The position numbers were made by a program, and so were the translations under genes. From assembly GCA_016180275.1 (NCBI GenBank), contig JACPBN010000005.1:1-44842 (forward strand): DNA of 44,842 nt, written 5' to 3'. This stretch comes from Candidatus Woesearchaeota archaeon (GTDB lineage: Archaea; Nanobdellota; Nanobdellia; Woesearchaeales; UBA10200). Positions 7,076 through 15,494 of the stretch are shown one piece after another. The first letter of the stretch is position 1, and each line of letters starts with the position of its first letter. The notes under the pieces are model-generated. The model worked only from the letters and a program-made list of their open reading frames with translations, was not told where the DNA came from and searched no databases.

Positions 7076-7256
7076 CTTCTCACCTTCTTTTTTTGATACT
7101 AAATATTATATTAATAATCACAAATATACTCTAATTAATTTATACCCTAATATTTCTTTACATCATTATACTATATATATCTTTTGCTAATCTTAACCAG
7201 AGTATTTAATTTAATCATGTAATCAATCTGATAAGCAGATATCTAAAACATAATTA

Positions 7257-8594
7257 TCAAAAATCAAACACTTTTTTTGCCTTTTGTATTGCAATCGGGC
7301 TTTCGCCGCCGTGCCATGTAAATCTTGGCCTCATTCTTACTGGATACATCCTTTCATTGCTGTCATCTAAAATTAATGCTGCGCCATTTACTCTTGGGAG
7401 ATCGTTAAGTTCTTTATCTAATCCCTCTCTCATATAACTCTGCATTAACATCCCTAAAGCATCAGTATCTAATTTTGCAGTAATTCTATGGCTTATCACA
7501 ATATCACTTTGCGTCATAACATCTGTATGTATCTTTCCCGGCTGTTGTGTTGCTAATATCAAGCTTATGCCGGGCTGCCTACCTTCTCTCATTATTGTGA
7601 TTAATGCATCAGTTGCTGTTGTCTTTCCTTGCACAGGCAAAAACTCATGTGCCTCATCAATAACCAGCCAGACAAGCGGCATTTCTTGCTTTTCCTGCGA
7701 TGTATCTCTACCAGAAAAATAATGCTGCACACCTTCCACTTGCTTAAATTCTTCCTTTTTTCTCGCAATCATTCTTTCTACAAATAATTTCTGGCTTACA
7801 AGACTAATTACCAGCGCTTTTATATCCCAGCCATTTGGAACAGTTGCATAACAGCTTACATCTAATATTGTAACTTCTCCCGGACGAGCAAGCTCAGCTA
7901 TTGTTGTTCCATTTTTGTCAAATAATCCCCATCTCTGCGCATTAATAAAATGATTTTCTGCAGCATCTTTAACAACTTGGCTGGCTCTGTCATCTGTTTT
8001 AATTGCAGCAATTATTTCATCTAATCCAAACACTTTTAATTTATCTGATAGATCATGCAAAATTCTTTCTACAAGAACTCCTATTGGGTCATTTGTTGTA
8101 AACCCAAATGTCATTGCCCAGTCAGTTGCGTTTAAATCGCTCGGTCTTAAAGCAAAAGGAAAATCAGTTGGAAAACCTGCTTCTTTATATTCTTTAAATG
8201 CTCCAAATGGCGTATAGATTTTAATATCCAAGCCTTTGCCTTTAAATCCCCATTGCGCAAGAAGTTCCTCTTCCTTATGGTTAGGAAACTTCATTGTCCA
8301 GTAAACGCCCATGGTATCCAGCATTATAATGCTTAAATTATTCTTGATTTCTGCCGGCAGATCAATCATGCCTTCAGCAATAACTCCCATAGTGTAAGAT
8401 TTTCCGCCGCCTCTTTTTCCGCAGATAAATATGACGTGGCTCTTTACTATGTCCAAATATACATTATTGCTCAGAGAAGTAACCTGCCCCATCTTAACAT
8501 AATGCTTTGCAATAAGAATAGTTCCCTGCATCCCAAACTTCTCTTTGTCAGGGGCATTTCTGCCGATTATAATATCATTGGTTCCCATATTCAC
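7257..8594 (-). CDS. HerA-like hexameric ATPase (DUF87 family)
   Basis: A 445-residue FtsK/HerA-superfamily ATPase. Walker A is GKRGGGKSY (residues 59-67) and Walker B is LVWLVIDEAHEFLP. The downstream segments TIMREGRQPGISLILATQQP and SDIVISHRITAKLD match sensor and arginine-finger regions of the family. HerA proteins translocate DNA with the NurA nuclease in repair; no NurA is in the window, so this may be a stand-alone DUF87 member. It lacks the N-terminal HAS barrel typical of classical HerA. An alternative start three codons later (MGTND) is possible. Confidence 0.87.
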   Translation of the reverse strand: MNMGTNDIIIGRNAPDKEKFGMQGTILIAKHYVKMGQVTSLSNNVYLDIVKSHVIFICGKRGGGKSYTMGVIAEGMIDLPAEIKNNLSIIMLDTMGVYWTMKFPNHKEEELLAQWGFKGKGLDIKIYTPFGAFKEYKEAGFPTDFPFALRPSDLNATDWAMTFGFTTNDPIGVLVERILHDLSDKLKVFGLDEIIAAIKTDDRASQVVKDAAENHFINAQRWGLFDKNGTTIAELARPGEVTILDVSCYATVPNGWDIKALVISLVSQKLFVERMIARKKEEFKQVEGVQHYFSGRDTSQEKQEMPLVWLVIDEAHEFLPVQGKTTATDALITIMREGRQPGISLILATQQPGKIHTDVMTQSDIVISHRITAKLDTDALGMLMQSYMREGLDKELNDLPRVNGAALILDDSNERMYPVRMRPRFTWHGGESPIAIQKAKKVFDF

Positions 8595-8804
8595 ACTCTT
8601 TTTCTAAATAATCTTTTATTACACATGCTAAACAAATACAATATATCTAATAATTATATCTACTAACACCTATATTAATTTATGCACTTTAATTGCTATA
8701 ATCTTTATCAAAACTTCCAAGTAGTAGCTATCATGCATAACCTTTATAAATTTAAGAAAAACTTTAAATATAAGTAAGACAATTTCATGCTTGAGGGGTA
8801 AACT

Positions 8805-9548
8805 ATGAGATTAACATTAGCAGAGCCAAAATACTTAAAAGATTCAGTAAGCATTATTTCTGAGCTAGTCAACGAAGCAACTTTCAAGATAACGCCAAAT
8901 GCAATTGAGCTTGTGGCAATGGATCCGGCAAATGTTGCTATGGTTATGTTCAAGCTGCTAAGCAGTTGCTTTACAGAATATGATGTCAAAGACAACATAG
9001 AACTGGCAATTAACCTAAATAATCTAAAACAGATTCTCAGACGAGCAAAGCCTGATGATATGCTTTCTTTAGAGCTAGAGGAAAACAAGCTTGTTCTGCA
9101 ATTTAAAAGCAAGACTACAAGAACCTTCTCTCTGCCAATCATAGAACTTGATGAAAAAGAGCAGAAAATTCCAGACTTAAAGTTCAGCGCGGTTATAAAA
9201 GCATCTGCTAGCTTGTTAAATGAAGCAGTTGAAGATGTTGATATTGTAGCAGAAAGCCTGACTTTAGAGGCAGAGTCACAGAAGCTTAACATTGTGGCAG
9301 AAGGCGATTTATCCAAGGCAAAAATAGAAATAAAAGCTAGTGATGAAGTAAGCATAAATGTCGCTGGAAGCGCAAAAGTCAGGTCTAAATATTCAGTTGA
9401 ATACCTCAAGAAAATGATAGGTGGCTCAAAGCTTGCAGATGAAGTACACATCTATTTCAGTGATGATTATCCATTAAAGCTTGAGTACAAGTCAGTTGAT
9501 AAGGTAATGCTTGCATTCATACTTGCGCCTAGAGTAGAGAATGATTAG
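8805..9548 (+). CDS. pcn: DNA polymerase sliding clamp (PCNA)
   Basis: A 247-residue archaeal PCNA, the homotrimeric ring that tethers replicative polymerases, FEN1 and ligase to DNA. Family segments include MRLTLAEPKYLKDSVSIISE, VELVAMDPANVAMV-type sequence, LEENKLVLQF, and the C-terminal VHIYFSDDYPLKLEY, followed by VMLAFILAPRVEND. The interdomain connecting loop (LDEKEQKIPDL) is present. The start follows GAGGGG seven bases upstream; a TATA box (CTTTAAATATA, about 8762) lies further up. Only one PCNA is seen here. Confidence 0.96.
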   Translation: MRLTLAEPKYLKDSVSIISELVNEATFKITPNAIELVAMDPANVAMVMFKLLSSCFTEYDVKDNIELAINLNNLKQILRRAKPDDMLSLELEENKLVLQFKSKTTRTFSLPIIELDEKEQKIPDLKFSAVIKASASLLNEAVEDVDIVAESLTLEAESQKLNIVAEGDLSKAKIEIKASDEVSINVAGSAKVRSKYSVEYLKKMIGGSKLADEVHIYFSDDYPLKLEYKSVDKVMLAFILAPRVEND

Positions 9549-9690
9549 GTAGGTAATTAATTCTGCTTTTTCTTATCTTTTATTCATTCTATCTTTCTAA
9601 TCAGTTCTTAATCCTTATTTTATATTTATAACAAAATTTATATTATAGTTAAATTTATTTCTTTAAATTTATTGAACTATTAAAAAATTG

Positions 9691-10194
9691 GTGATACCAA
9701 TTACAGACAAACTCAAAACCTATCTCCAAGAATGGGCAATCTATTTTATCAGAAGCAAGGATGTTATTGCCAAAAAGATAGCTGATATAGTAGAAAACAT
9801 AGAGAATGTTGATATTCTTATAACCTTTAATGACAGTAAAAAACAGGCAGTTATTATTGCTCCAATCTTAGATAATAATAGTTTCAATACAGACATATTG
9901 CTTGAGAAACTAAAGCCATTCAAAGACCAGAAAAACAAGACAGCTTTGTTCGTATTCAACACAAGCTCCAACTTAAAGAAAGTCATTGCAGACTGGCAAA
10001 AATTAGCAAATTTCGATATACAGTTTATGATTGTATTTGTAAATCCTTTCTCTAATCTAGATCATAAATGGTGCTTATTCCCTCAAACGCATCACAGCCT
10101 GAGCGATAAATCCTCATTAGAAACGGGATTAAAGAGCTTATTTGGTGCAGTAGGGGCTATAACTGAAGAAGAATTAGATAAAAAAATTAAATAA
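9691..10194 (+). CDS. Conserved-looking hypothetical protein (about 167 aa)
   Basis: The product is an alpha/beta protein with no recognised family. Segments such as ENIENVDILITFNDSKKQAVIIAP and KTALFVFNTSS, then FDIQFMIVFVNP, look like alternating strands and helices of a small Rossmann-like or nuclease-like fold. No signal peptide or membrane segment is seen. The start is ambiguous. A TATA-like CTTTAAATTTA near 9661 favours a leaderless GTG at 9691 (or TTG at 9688). GGTGA at 9690-9694 would instead suit initiation at ATT 9700, where no ATG exists. It follows pcn at 140 nt and converges on the PRC-barrel gene. Confidence 0.6.
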   Translation: MIPITDKLKTYLQEWAIYFIRSKDVIAKKIADIVENIENVDILITFNDSKKQAVIIAPILDNNSFNTDILLEKLKPFKDQKNKTALFVFNTSSNLKKVIADWQKLANFDIQFMIVFVNPFSNLDHKWCLFPQTHHSLSDKSSLETGLKSLFGAVGAITEEELDKKIK

Positions 10195-10197
10195 ATG

Positions 10198-10236
10198 GGT
10201 GGAAATCTCAACCCTTTAGGGCGGAGAGCATGTCAA
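10198..10236 (+). other. Hairpin resembling an IS200/IS605 right end, without tnpB
   Basis: Just after the stop codon lies GGTGGAAATCTC, then the tight hairpin CCCTTTAGGG (10212-10221), flanked by outer complementary TCTC/GAGA and followed by GAGCATGTCAAA. The arrangement CC-CTTTAG-GG-GGAG-TGTCA is typical of the subterminal hairpin at the right end of IS200/IS605 elements. No transposase or TnpB gene is adjacent and no matching left end was seen. It may be a relic or a PATE-like element, or only a convergent terminator hairpin. Confidence 0.35.
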
Positions 10237-10306
10237 ATATTGTCTATCCATTAAAATAAAATCTAACCTCAAGAAACAATAACAAAACATTATTTAAAAA
10301 AATAAT

Positions 10307-10585
10307 CTACTGTTTCTGCTCTCCTTCCTCACTTCCTTGGTTAGGCACAGCTGCTTTAGAAATAATCATTATATCTCCTACACTCTTAACTAGCTGGTGC
10401 GGCACAATAACTCCTTTTGCGCTGCCAAGAACTTTGCTTAAAAAGGAATTTCTAGTGCTTTTGACTTTCCATCCAAAAACCTTGTTAGCTGCAAGTATTG
10501 TCTCTTCAACATCTCCAAAATATTCGCCAGAATCAGTAAACACTTTCATGTCATAAGTTTCAGTTATTCTTTTCATTCTTAACAT
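10307..10585 (-). CDS. PRC-barrel domain protein
   Basis: A 92-residue stand-alone PRC-barrel protein. Archaeal members of this type are small beta-barrels; recent literature links some (CdpB) to FtsZ-based cell division, others to RNA metabolism. The pattern TETYDMKVFTDSGEYFGDVE, then VKSTRNSFLSKVLGSAKGVIVPHQLVKSVGDIMII, fits the barrel. The C-terminal dozen residues (PNQGSEEGEQKQ) are a polar tail. The start is supported by AGGTGATTGC before the ATG. There is no gene context that chooses between roles. Confidence 0.82.
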   Translation of the reverse strand: MLRMKRITETYDMKVFTDSGEYFGDVEETILAANKVFGWKVKSTRNSFLSKVLGSAKGVIVPHQLVKSVGDIMIISKAAVPNQGSEEGEQKQ

Positions 10586-10730
10586 GCAATCACCTTTTTT
10601 ATTATGGAGTGGTATAAATTATCCAATTTAGTAGTTAATTAGATACTGCAGTCTTTAAATATTTTTCTGTTTTCTCTTATTGCTAATTTTTAACAAACAT
10701 TTTTATTGTAACAAAAATTCATTGCTTAAT

Positions 10731-11480
10731 ATGAAATACAATAACCTGACCCTCATCGGCACATCTCATATTGCAAAGCAGAGTGTAGTTGAGATAACTG
10801 ATGCAATCTATGGGCTTAAGCCAGATATAATTGCTTTAGAGCTGGATCATAGAAGATATCATGCATTATCAAATAAAATCAAACATAGAATCAGGCTAAG
10901 CGATATTAGAAGAATTGGCATCAAAGGATTCATCTTTGCATTGCTTGGGCAATACGCGCAAAAGATACTTGGCAAATATGCAGGCTTAGAGCCTGGCTCA
11001 GATATGCTAACAGCTATTAATATTGCGCACCATCGAGGAATTAAAATCTCATTCATTGATCAGGACATTGAGATAACTTTTAGGCGATTCTCTCAAGCTT
11101 TGACTTGGCACGAAAAATGGAACTTTATAGTGGATTTATTCATGGCAATATTCTTTAGAAAATCAGAGATAAAAAAATTAGGCATAGAGAATTTTGACTT
11201 GACAAAAGTGCCTGAGAAAAAGCTCATTGAAAAGCTTCTAAAAAAATTGAAAGATCGCTATCCTTTTGTGTATAAAGTGCTGATAACAGAGCGCAACACC
11301 GTAATGTCTAGAAATTTGTATCATCTCATGCAATCTAATCAAGACAAGCACATTCTTGCAGTTGTAGGCGCAGGACATGTGGATAATTTACTAAAGCTTA
11401 TTAAGAAGCTGCATTCTAACAAGGCTGATGCTGCTGGTTCATCATTGTCATATTCATTTACCACTAATGTCGGCCAATGA
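10731..11480 (+). CDS. TraB/PrgY family protein, soluble short form
   Basis: The product is 249 residues from the chosen ATG at 10731 (MKYNNLTLIGTSHIAKQS). The TraB/PrgY signature GTSHIA (residues 9-14), the LELDHRRYHAL motif and the C-terminal VGAGHVDNLLKL motif are all present. These are the conserved GxxH and GxxH-type residues of the TIKI/TraB superfamily of putative metalloproteases. Full-length archaeal members carry several C-terminal membrane helices; this protein stops right after the catalytic fold, so it is probably soluble. An in-frame TTG 17 codons upstream is less likely. The substrate is unknown. Confidence 0.8.
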   Translation: MKYNNLTLIGTSHIAKQSVVEITDAIYGLKPDIIALELDHRRYHALSNKIKHRIRLSDIRRIGIKGFIFALLGQYAQKILGKYAGLEPGSDMLTAINIAHHRGIKISFIDQDIEITFRRFSQALTWHEKWNFIVDLFMAIFFRKSEIKKLGIENFDLTKVPEKKLIEKLLKKLKDRYPFVYKVLITERNTVMSRNLYHLMQSNQDKHILAVVGAGHVDNLLKLIKKLHSNKADAAGSSLSYSFTTNVGQ

Positions 11481-11560
11481 ATGCTCAATAATCCAAAAAC
11501 TGTACAACTCCAGAAAATCTTAGTAAGATTTATAAACTTTTTAACCATATATTTGCTAAA

Positions 11561-12319
11561 ATGAATTTTGTATTATACAATATCTTAGACAAAATCAAGC
11601 GTTATTATAATTTCACTCGCTTAGAAGCTAGAAATCTCATCATAACTATACTTATTCTTGGCTTTATAGTCGGCTTTAATGATGGCACTCCTAATAGTAC
11701 TTTCACATATTGGATAACAAACATGTTTAACTCAATATTAATTGTAGCATTGGCAGTTTTAGTGCATGAGAGCGCACATCGTGTAATTGCATTAATTGGC
11801 GGCTATAGGGCAGAGTATCGTGTTTGGTGGTATGGCCTCATGTTCGGACTTATCTTAACAATTGTCAGCCGCGGCAAAATCTGGTTTTTGCTTCCTGGCG
11901 GCTTTATAGTTGATATACTGCAGCGTCATCGTCTAGGTCATTTTAGGTATGGAATTAATTATTGGATAGTTGGTATAATTGCTTTTATGGGGGCATTAGC
12001 TAATTTATTGCTTGCAATGATATTCAAGATTCTGATGTACATTCCTTATTTTCAGGGAAATCCGTTATTAGAGAAGGTTGTCCTTGTCAATGTCATATAT
12101 GCAATAATGTCATTGCTTCCTTTGCCTGGCTTAGGCGGCATTAATCTGCTATATGCTTCTCGCATAACTTACTTTTCATTATATCCTGCATTGATTGCTG
12201 CCGGCTTGCTTACAATTTATGCAAACGTTTTTATTGCAGTGATATCATTTATAATAGTTGGCATATTGGCATGGATTATATTTTTCTTTAGCTATGAAGC
12301 AGACAGTTATGGAGAATAA
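11561..12319 (+). CDS. M50-like (site-2 protease family) integral membrane protein
   Basis: A 252-residue protein with about six hydrophobic segments. The third carries HESAH (about residues 69-73), matching the zinc-binding HExxH of M50 proteases that cut substrates inside the membrane. The second S2P motif, normally NxxPxPxLDGG, appears as SLLPLPGLGGINLL (about 187-200). The Asp that supplies the third zinc ligand is therefore replaced by Gly, so activity is uncertain. A TATA box (ATTTATAAAC, about 11528) lies about 28 nt before the ATG, giving a leaderless mRNA. The following membrane gene is probably co-transcribed. Confidence 0.72.
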   Translation: MNFVLYNILDKIKRYYNFTRLEARNLIITILILGFIVGFNDGTPNSTFTYWITNMFNSILIVALAVLVHESAHRVIALIGGYRAEYRVWWYGLMFGLILTIVSRGKIWFLLPGGFIVDILQRHRLGHFRYGINYWIVGIIAFMGALANLLLAMIFKILMYIPYFQGNPLLEKVVLVNVIYAIMSLLPLPGLGGINLLYASRITYFSLYPALIAAGLLTIYANVFIAVISFIIVGILAWIIFFFSYEADSYGE

Positions 12320-12366
12320 TCAAAATAATAAAAAGAATTAATAATATCCCGATAATAACAACAAAA

Positions 12367-12702
12367 ATGCAACTGAAAGATATCAAAAAAAAGGCAAGCT
12401 TTTACCTGACCAGCTGGGCAGAATTTTACACTATAATAGTAGCTATCCTTGGATTTTTTTTAGCAGTATCAATACAAGCTCCAACATTAAATTATATTGT
12501 GCTGTTTATTGGAGGCTTCTTAGGCGGCAGATTATTATTTCAGAATAGAAGGGCAATGCCATTTGCTTACTTCCTTATTATCTTTGGCTTCTTTTTAGGT
12601 TATATTTTAGGCTCTTACTACGTCAGCAGAAAACTGCTTATATTCTTTGCAATAGTTGCTGTCGTGATTAGCTATTACGCTCATGATAAAGGGTATGTAT
12701 GA
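12367..12702 (+). CDS. Small polytopic membrane protein, unknown
   Basis: A 111-residue protein with about four transmembrane helices (about residues 18-36, 42-57, 66-85 and 88-105) and glycine-rich packing motifs (FIGGFLGGRLLF, FGFFLGYILGSYY). The N-terminus is basic (QLKDIKKKAS), as expected for a cytoplasmic end. It sits 47 nt after the M50-like gene on the same strand, which suggests a shared transcript and perhaps a membrane complex. No family is recognised. Confidence 0.7.
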   Translation: MQLKDIKKKASFYLTSWAEFYTIIVAILGFFLAVSIQAPTLNYIVLFIGGFLGGRLLFQNRRAMPFAYFLIIFGFFLGYILGSYYVSRKLLIFFAIVAVVISYYAHDKGYV

Positions 12703-12806
12703 CATTAAATATCTCTAACACCTACAAAAATAATTTCTTAATCGATCTTAAATGTTATAATAAAATAGAATTAATCTCCTCAACAATTTTTGTTGCACAG
12801 AATTAT

Positions 12807-14036
12807 TCAGAATCTGCGCTGGTTTCTCCCATGCCCTCTCTGTACGCCTTGTGAAAATCTTCTCCCAAAACCTCCTGCCTCTCTCTGGAATCCTTGCCTT
12901 TTATGCTGCACAGCAGGAACAAACTTGATGCGCTCAAATTCAGGAGTTTTCATCTTATGTATCAATAATGACCTGTCTTCCATGACCCTTCTAAAATTAT
13001 CATGATCTTCTGGGCATAATAATGAGATGACTTTTCCTTCACAGCCTGCTCTTGCAGTCCTTCCTATCCTGTGCACATACTCCAGAGAAGTTTTAGGTAT
13101 GTCATAATTGATGACTAAATTTACATTCTTTATATCTAAGCCACGAGCAGCAACATCACTAGCTACTAAAACATCAAGCTTTCCTGCATGAAACGCATCC
13201 ATCACCTGTTTTCTTCTATGTTGTGTAATGCCTCCGTGCAATGCCTGGGCTCTTATGTTATTCTTATAAAGATTCTTGCCTACAACATCAACAAACTGCC
13301 TTGTGCTGCAAAAAATAAGTGCAAGACCATTTACTTCTTTCTTGATTATACTCAATAACAATGAGAACTTATCATATCTATTAACCTCATAATAATGCTG
13401 TATCAGCTTGCTTTTATCTACATATGTTTGCATCTTGACTTTTAATGGGTTATGCATATAATCATTTACTATAGTTATAATCTCTGCAGGCATTGTTGCG
13501 CTGAACAATAGCTTCTGGCAGTTTCTTGGAGTATTTGATATGATTTTCTTTATATCATCAACAAAGCCCATCTCAAACATCTTATCTGCTTCATCAAGAA
13601 CTAGGATCTTTATATTGCTGATATTTATTGTTCTGCGCTCTAAATGGTCAAGCATTCTTCCAGGAGTTCCAACAACAGCATCTGCATGCCTTAGGTGGTC
13701 TATTTGAGGATTTATTGACACTCCGCCATATACTTCAACAATATTTGTTTTTCTGTATTTAGTGAATTTTCTAAGCTCTTTTGCTACTTGGTTACAAAGC
13801 TCTCTTGTAGGAACAAGAACTAATAACTGCAATCCTTTACCCGGGATTACCTTTTCAAGAGCAGGAAATCCAAATGCAGCTGTCTTTCCGGAGCCAGTAT
13901 ATGATAATCCAATTACGTCCTTGCCTTGCTGTATTAATGGAATACATTTTTCCTGTATCTCAGTAAATTCAGAGAATCCTAGGTCCATGACAGCCTTTTC
14001 AAATTCTGGTTGTAATACTATTCCTTTTGTATTCAT
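12807..14036 (-). CDS. DEAD-box ATP-dependent RNA helicase
   Basis: A 409-residue SF2 helicase. In order: the Q motif region (FSEFTEIQEKCIP), motif I SYTGSGKT (45-52), PTREL, TPGRM, motif II LDEADKMF, motif III SATMP, and in the second RecA domain ARGLDI and HRIGRTARAG. The C-terminal tail (residues about 370-409) is rich in Arg, Gly, Gln and Phe, as in helicases of the RhlE/CsdA type that unwind rRNA and mRNA structure. A TATA-like GATTTAAAAG 29 nt before the ATG gives a leaderless mRNA. The role in ribosome assembly or RNA decay is inferred. Confidence 0.93.
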   Translation of the reverse strand: MNTKGIVLQPEFEKAVMDLGFSEFTEIQEKCIPLIQQGKDVIGLSYTGSGKTAAFGFPALEKVIPGKGLQLLVLVPTRELCNQVAKELRKFTKYRKTNIVEVYGGVSINPQIDHLRHADAVVGTPGRMLDHLERRTINISNIKILVLDEADKMFEMGFVDDIKKIISNTPRNCQKLLFSATMPAEIITIVNDYMHNPLKVKMQTYVDKSKLIQHYYEVNRYDKFSLLLSIIKKEVNGLALIFCSTRQFVDVVGKNLYKNNIRAQALHGGITQHRRKQVMDAFHAGKLDVLVASDVAARGLDIKNVNLVINYDIPKTSLEYVHRIGRTARAGCEGKVISLLCPEDHDNFRRVMEDRSLLIHKMKTPEFERIKFVPAVQHKRQGFQREAGGFGRRFSQGVQRGHGRNQRRF

Positions 14037-14130
14037 ATCTTAATTATTTCGCTGCTTGCTTTTAAATCTTTCCTATTTAAGACGATAAAATAAAGAAATT
14101 AAAACTTGTAAAAATAATCTTGGTAATTTT

Positions 14131-14280
14131 TCATCTTTTTTTATTGCAGAAAGTGCAATATCTCTTTAATTTCAACGCATTTTCTTGTACTAATCCATCA
14201 ATATGCGTTTGAGACCCTTCATAATTTACTAAATCTTGATCAAATGTAACTTCAACTGCTTTTGCATAATCTAAAATCAC
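14131..14280 (-). CDS. Small ORF or gene remnant with a C-terminal CxxC
   Basis: The spacer between the helicase and the 5S gene holds a 49-codon frame starting with GTG. It begins VILDYAKAVEVTFDQDLVNY and ends in KLKRYCTFCNKKR, a CxxC in a basic setting like half of a zinc finger. The composition looks coding rather than random. A TAA directly precedes the GTG and no ribosome-binding site is visible. It may be a degraded end of a larger gene or a real microprotein; no family is recognised. The rest of 14037-14376 shows nothing. Confidence 0.3.
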   Translation of the reverse strand: MILDYAKAVEVTFDQDLVNYEGSQTHIDGLVQENALKLKRYCTFCNKKR

Positions 14281-14376
14281 TTACTTTTTCGCTAGTGCCG
14301 TTTTTAAGAAGATATAACCTAAAATATTTGCTTATTATTTACTTATTAAGTTTTGATTAAAAACCAGAAATAAAAA

Positions 14377-14494
14377 GGATGGACAGCTTTCTAAAGTTCC
14401 CGCACGTGAATGCAGTACAATCCAGAACGGAGGCTTGCTTGACTTCCGTGTTCAAGATGGGAACGGGTAGAACCAGGCCCCTATGACCGTCCTA
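14377..14494 (-). rRNA. rrf: 5S ribosomal RNA
   Basis: On the minus strand the sequence begins TAGGACGGTCATAG and contains CCGTTCCCATCTTGAACACGG (14466-14446), the conserved loop B/C segment of 5S rRNA, then GGAAGTCAAGC. The 3' end (GCTGTCCATCC) pairs with the 5' GGACGGT to close helix I. The length is about 118 nt. No 16S, 23S or tRNA lies next to it, so the 5S gene is unlinked from the other rRNAs, as in several small-genome archaea. The ends are estimated to within about three bases. Confidence 0.92.
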
Positions 14495-14573
14495 GGGTAT
14501 TAAAATAATGGCTTGTTTATAAATATTGTTGTTTTAGCGGCTATTTTAGTAAGTATTTTCCAATTATTACCTG

Positions 14574-15482
14574 TTATTTTTTAGCTAATTTTGCAACAAA
14601 AAATCCCTGCGTATTAGTAACATCGGGCCAGAATTTTAATGTCCCATGAAGATCTTTGTTAAAAGCAATCTTATACCTAGTCTCTTCAATGTCTATTAGC
14701 TTAGCCCCTAACTTATCAACTGCATAATTAACTGCTTCTTCATCCTCTTCAGGCTCCAAGCTGCAAGTTGAATAAACAATTATGCCGTCTTTCTTTAGCA
14801 CAGCAAATGCTGCTTTTAATAGTTTTTTCTGCGTTTCTGCAACCTTAACTAAATCTTTTTGTTTTCTTTTTTCTAACCAGTTATTTTCTAATGTAAAATT
14901 GCCAGAGCAAGGCGCGTCCAATAGAATTTTGTCAAATTTTAAGCCCAATCTAGCAACTTTCGCAGCATCCATGTTATATACAATTGTATTTTTAATTCCC
15001 AGTCTTGCAATATTATTTCGCAATGAAATCAGTTTATTTTTGTTGATATCAAGTGCGACAACAGTTCCTGTATTATTCATCAACTGCGCAATATAAGTAG
15101 TTTTGCCTCCTGGTGAAGCGCACATGTCTAACACTAACTCACATTTTTTATTGATATTCTCTTTTTTAGATATTTTTAATACTTCTTCAGACATTAAAAT
15201 TTGTACAGGAACTTGTGAAGCAGCTTCCTGTAGATAATAATAGCCTTGCAAATATTCTGGTGTTGAGCCTAATGAAAAACATGCTTTTGCTTTATAGCCA
15301 TAATCTGCAAAGTCAATCTTTTCCAAAGCAACATTTTTTGATTTTAATCTGGCAATCAGATTTTTTTCAGATATTTTTAGGGTATTTATCCTGATTGTCT
15401 GAAAAGAATCTAATTTAGAATATATTTTCATGACATTAATCTCATGCCCTAATTTGTTATATCTTTCTAAAAAGAAGTTCAT
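14574..15482 (-). CDS. NOL1/NOP2/Sun family RNA cytosine-C5 methyltransferase
   Basis: A 302-residue SAM-dependent RNA m5C methyltransferase. The SAM site is LDMCASPGGKTTYIAQLM (about residues 122-139). The motif IV catalytic cysteine is in DAPCSGNF, and the motif VI nucleophile cysteine is in YSTCSLEPEEDE. The N-terminal part (RINTLKISEKNLIARL) is the usual Nop2/Sun N1-like region. No PUA domain is present, so the target (tRNA or rRNA) is undefined; archaeal homologs include Trm4. The start lies 12 nt beyond the stop of the upstream NFACT gene on the same strand, consistent with an operon. Confidence 0.93.
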   Translation of the reverse strand: MNFFLERYNKLGHEINVMKIYSKLDSFQTIRINTLKISEKNLIARLKSKNVALEKIDFADYGYKAKACFSLGSTPEYLQGYYYLQEAASQVPVQILMSEEVLKISKKENINKKCELVLDMCASPGGKTTYIAQLMNNTGTVVALDINKNKLISLRNNIARLGIKNTIVYNMDAAKVARLGLKFDKILLDAPCSGNFTLENNWLEKRKQKDLVKVAETQKKLLKAAFAVLKKDGIIVYSTCSLEPEEDEEAVNYAVDKLGAKLIDIEETRYKIAFNKDLHGTLKFWPDVTNTQGFFVAKLAKK

Positions 15483-15494
15483 GTTTTCACTCGT

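Noticed and set aside
9700..9702. AUU start codon with Shine-Dalgarno GGTGA for the gene after pcn
   Set aside because: A leaderless GTG at 9691 at good TATA distance explains the start without a rare codon; kept only as an alternative.
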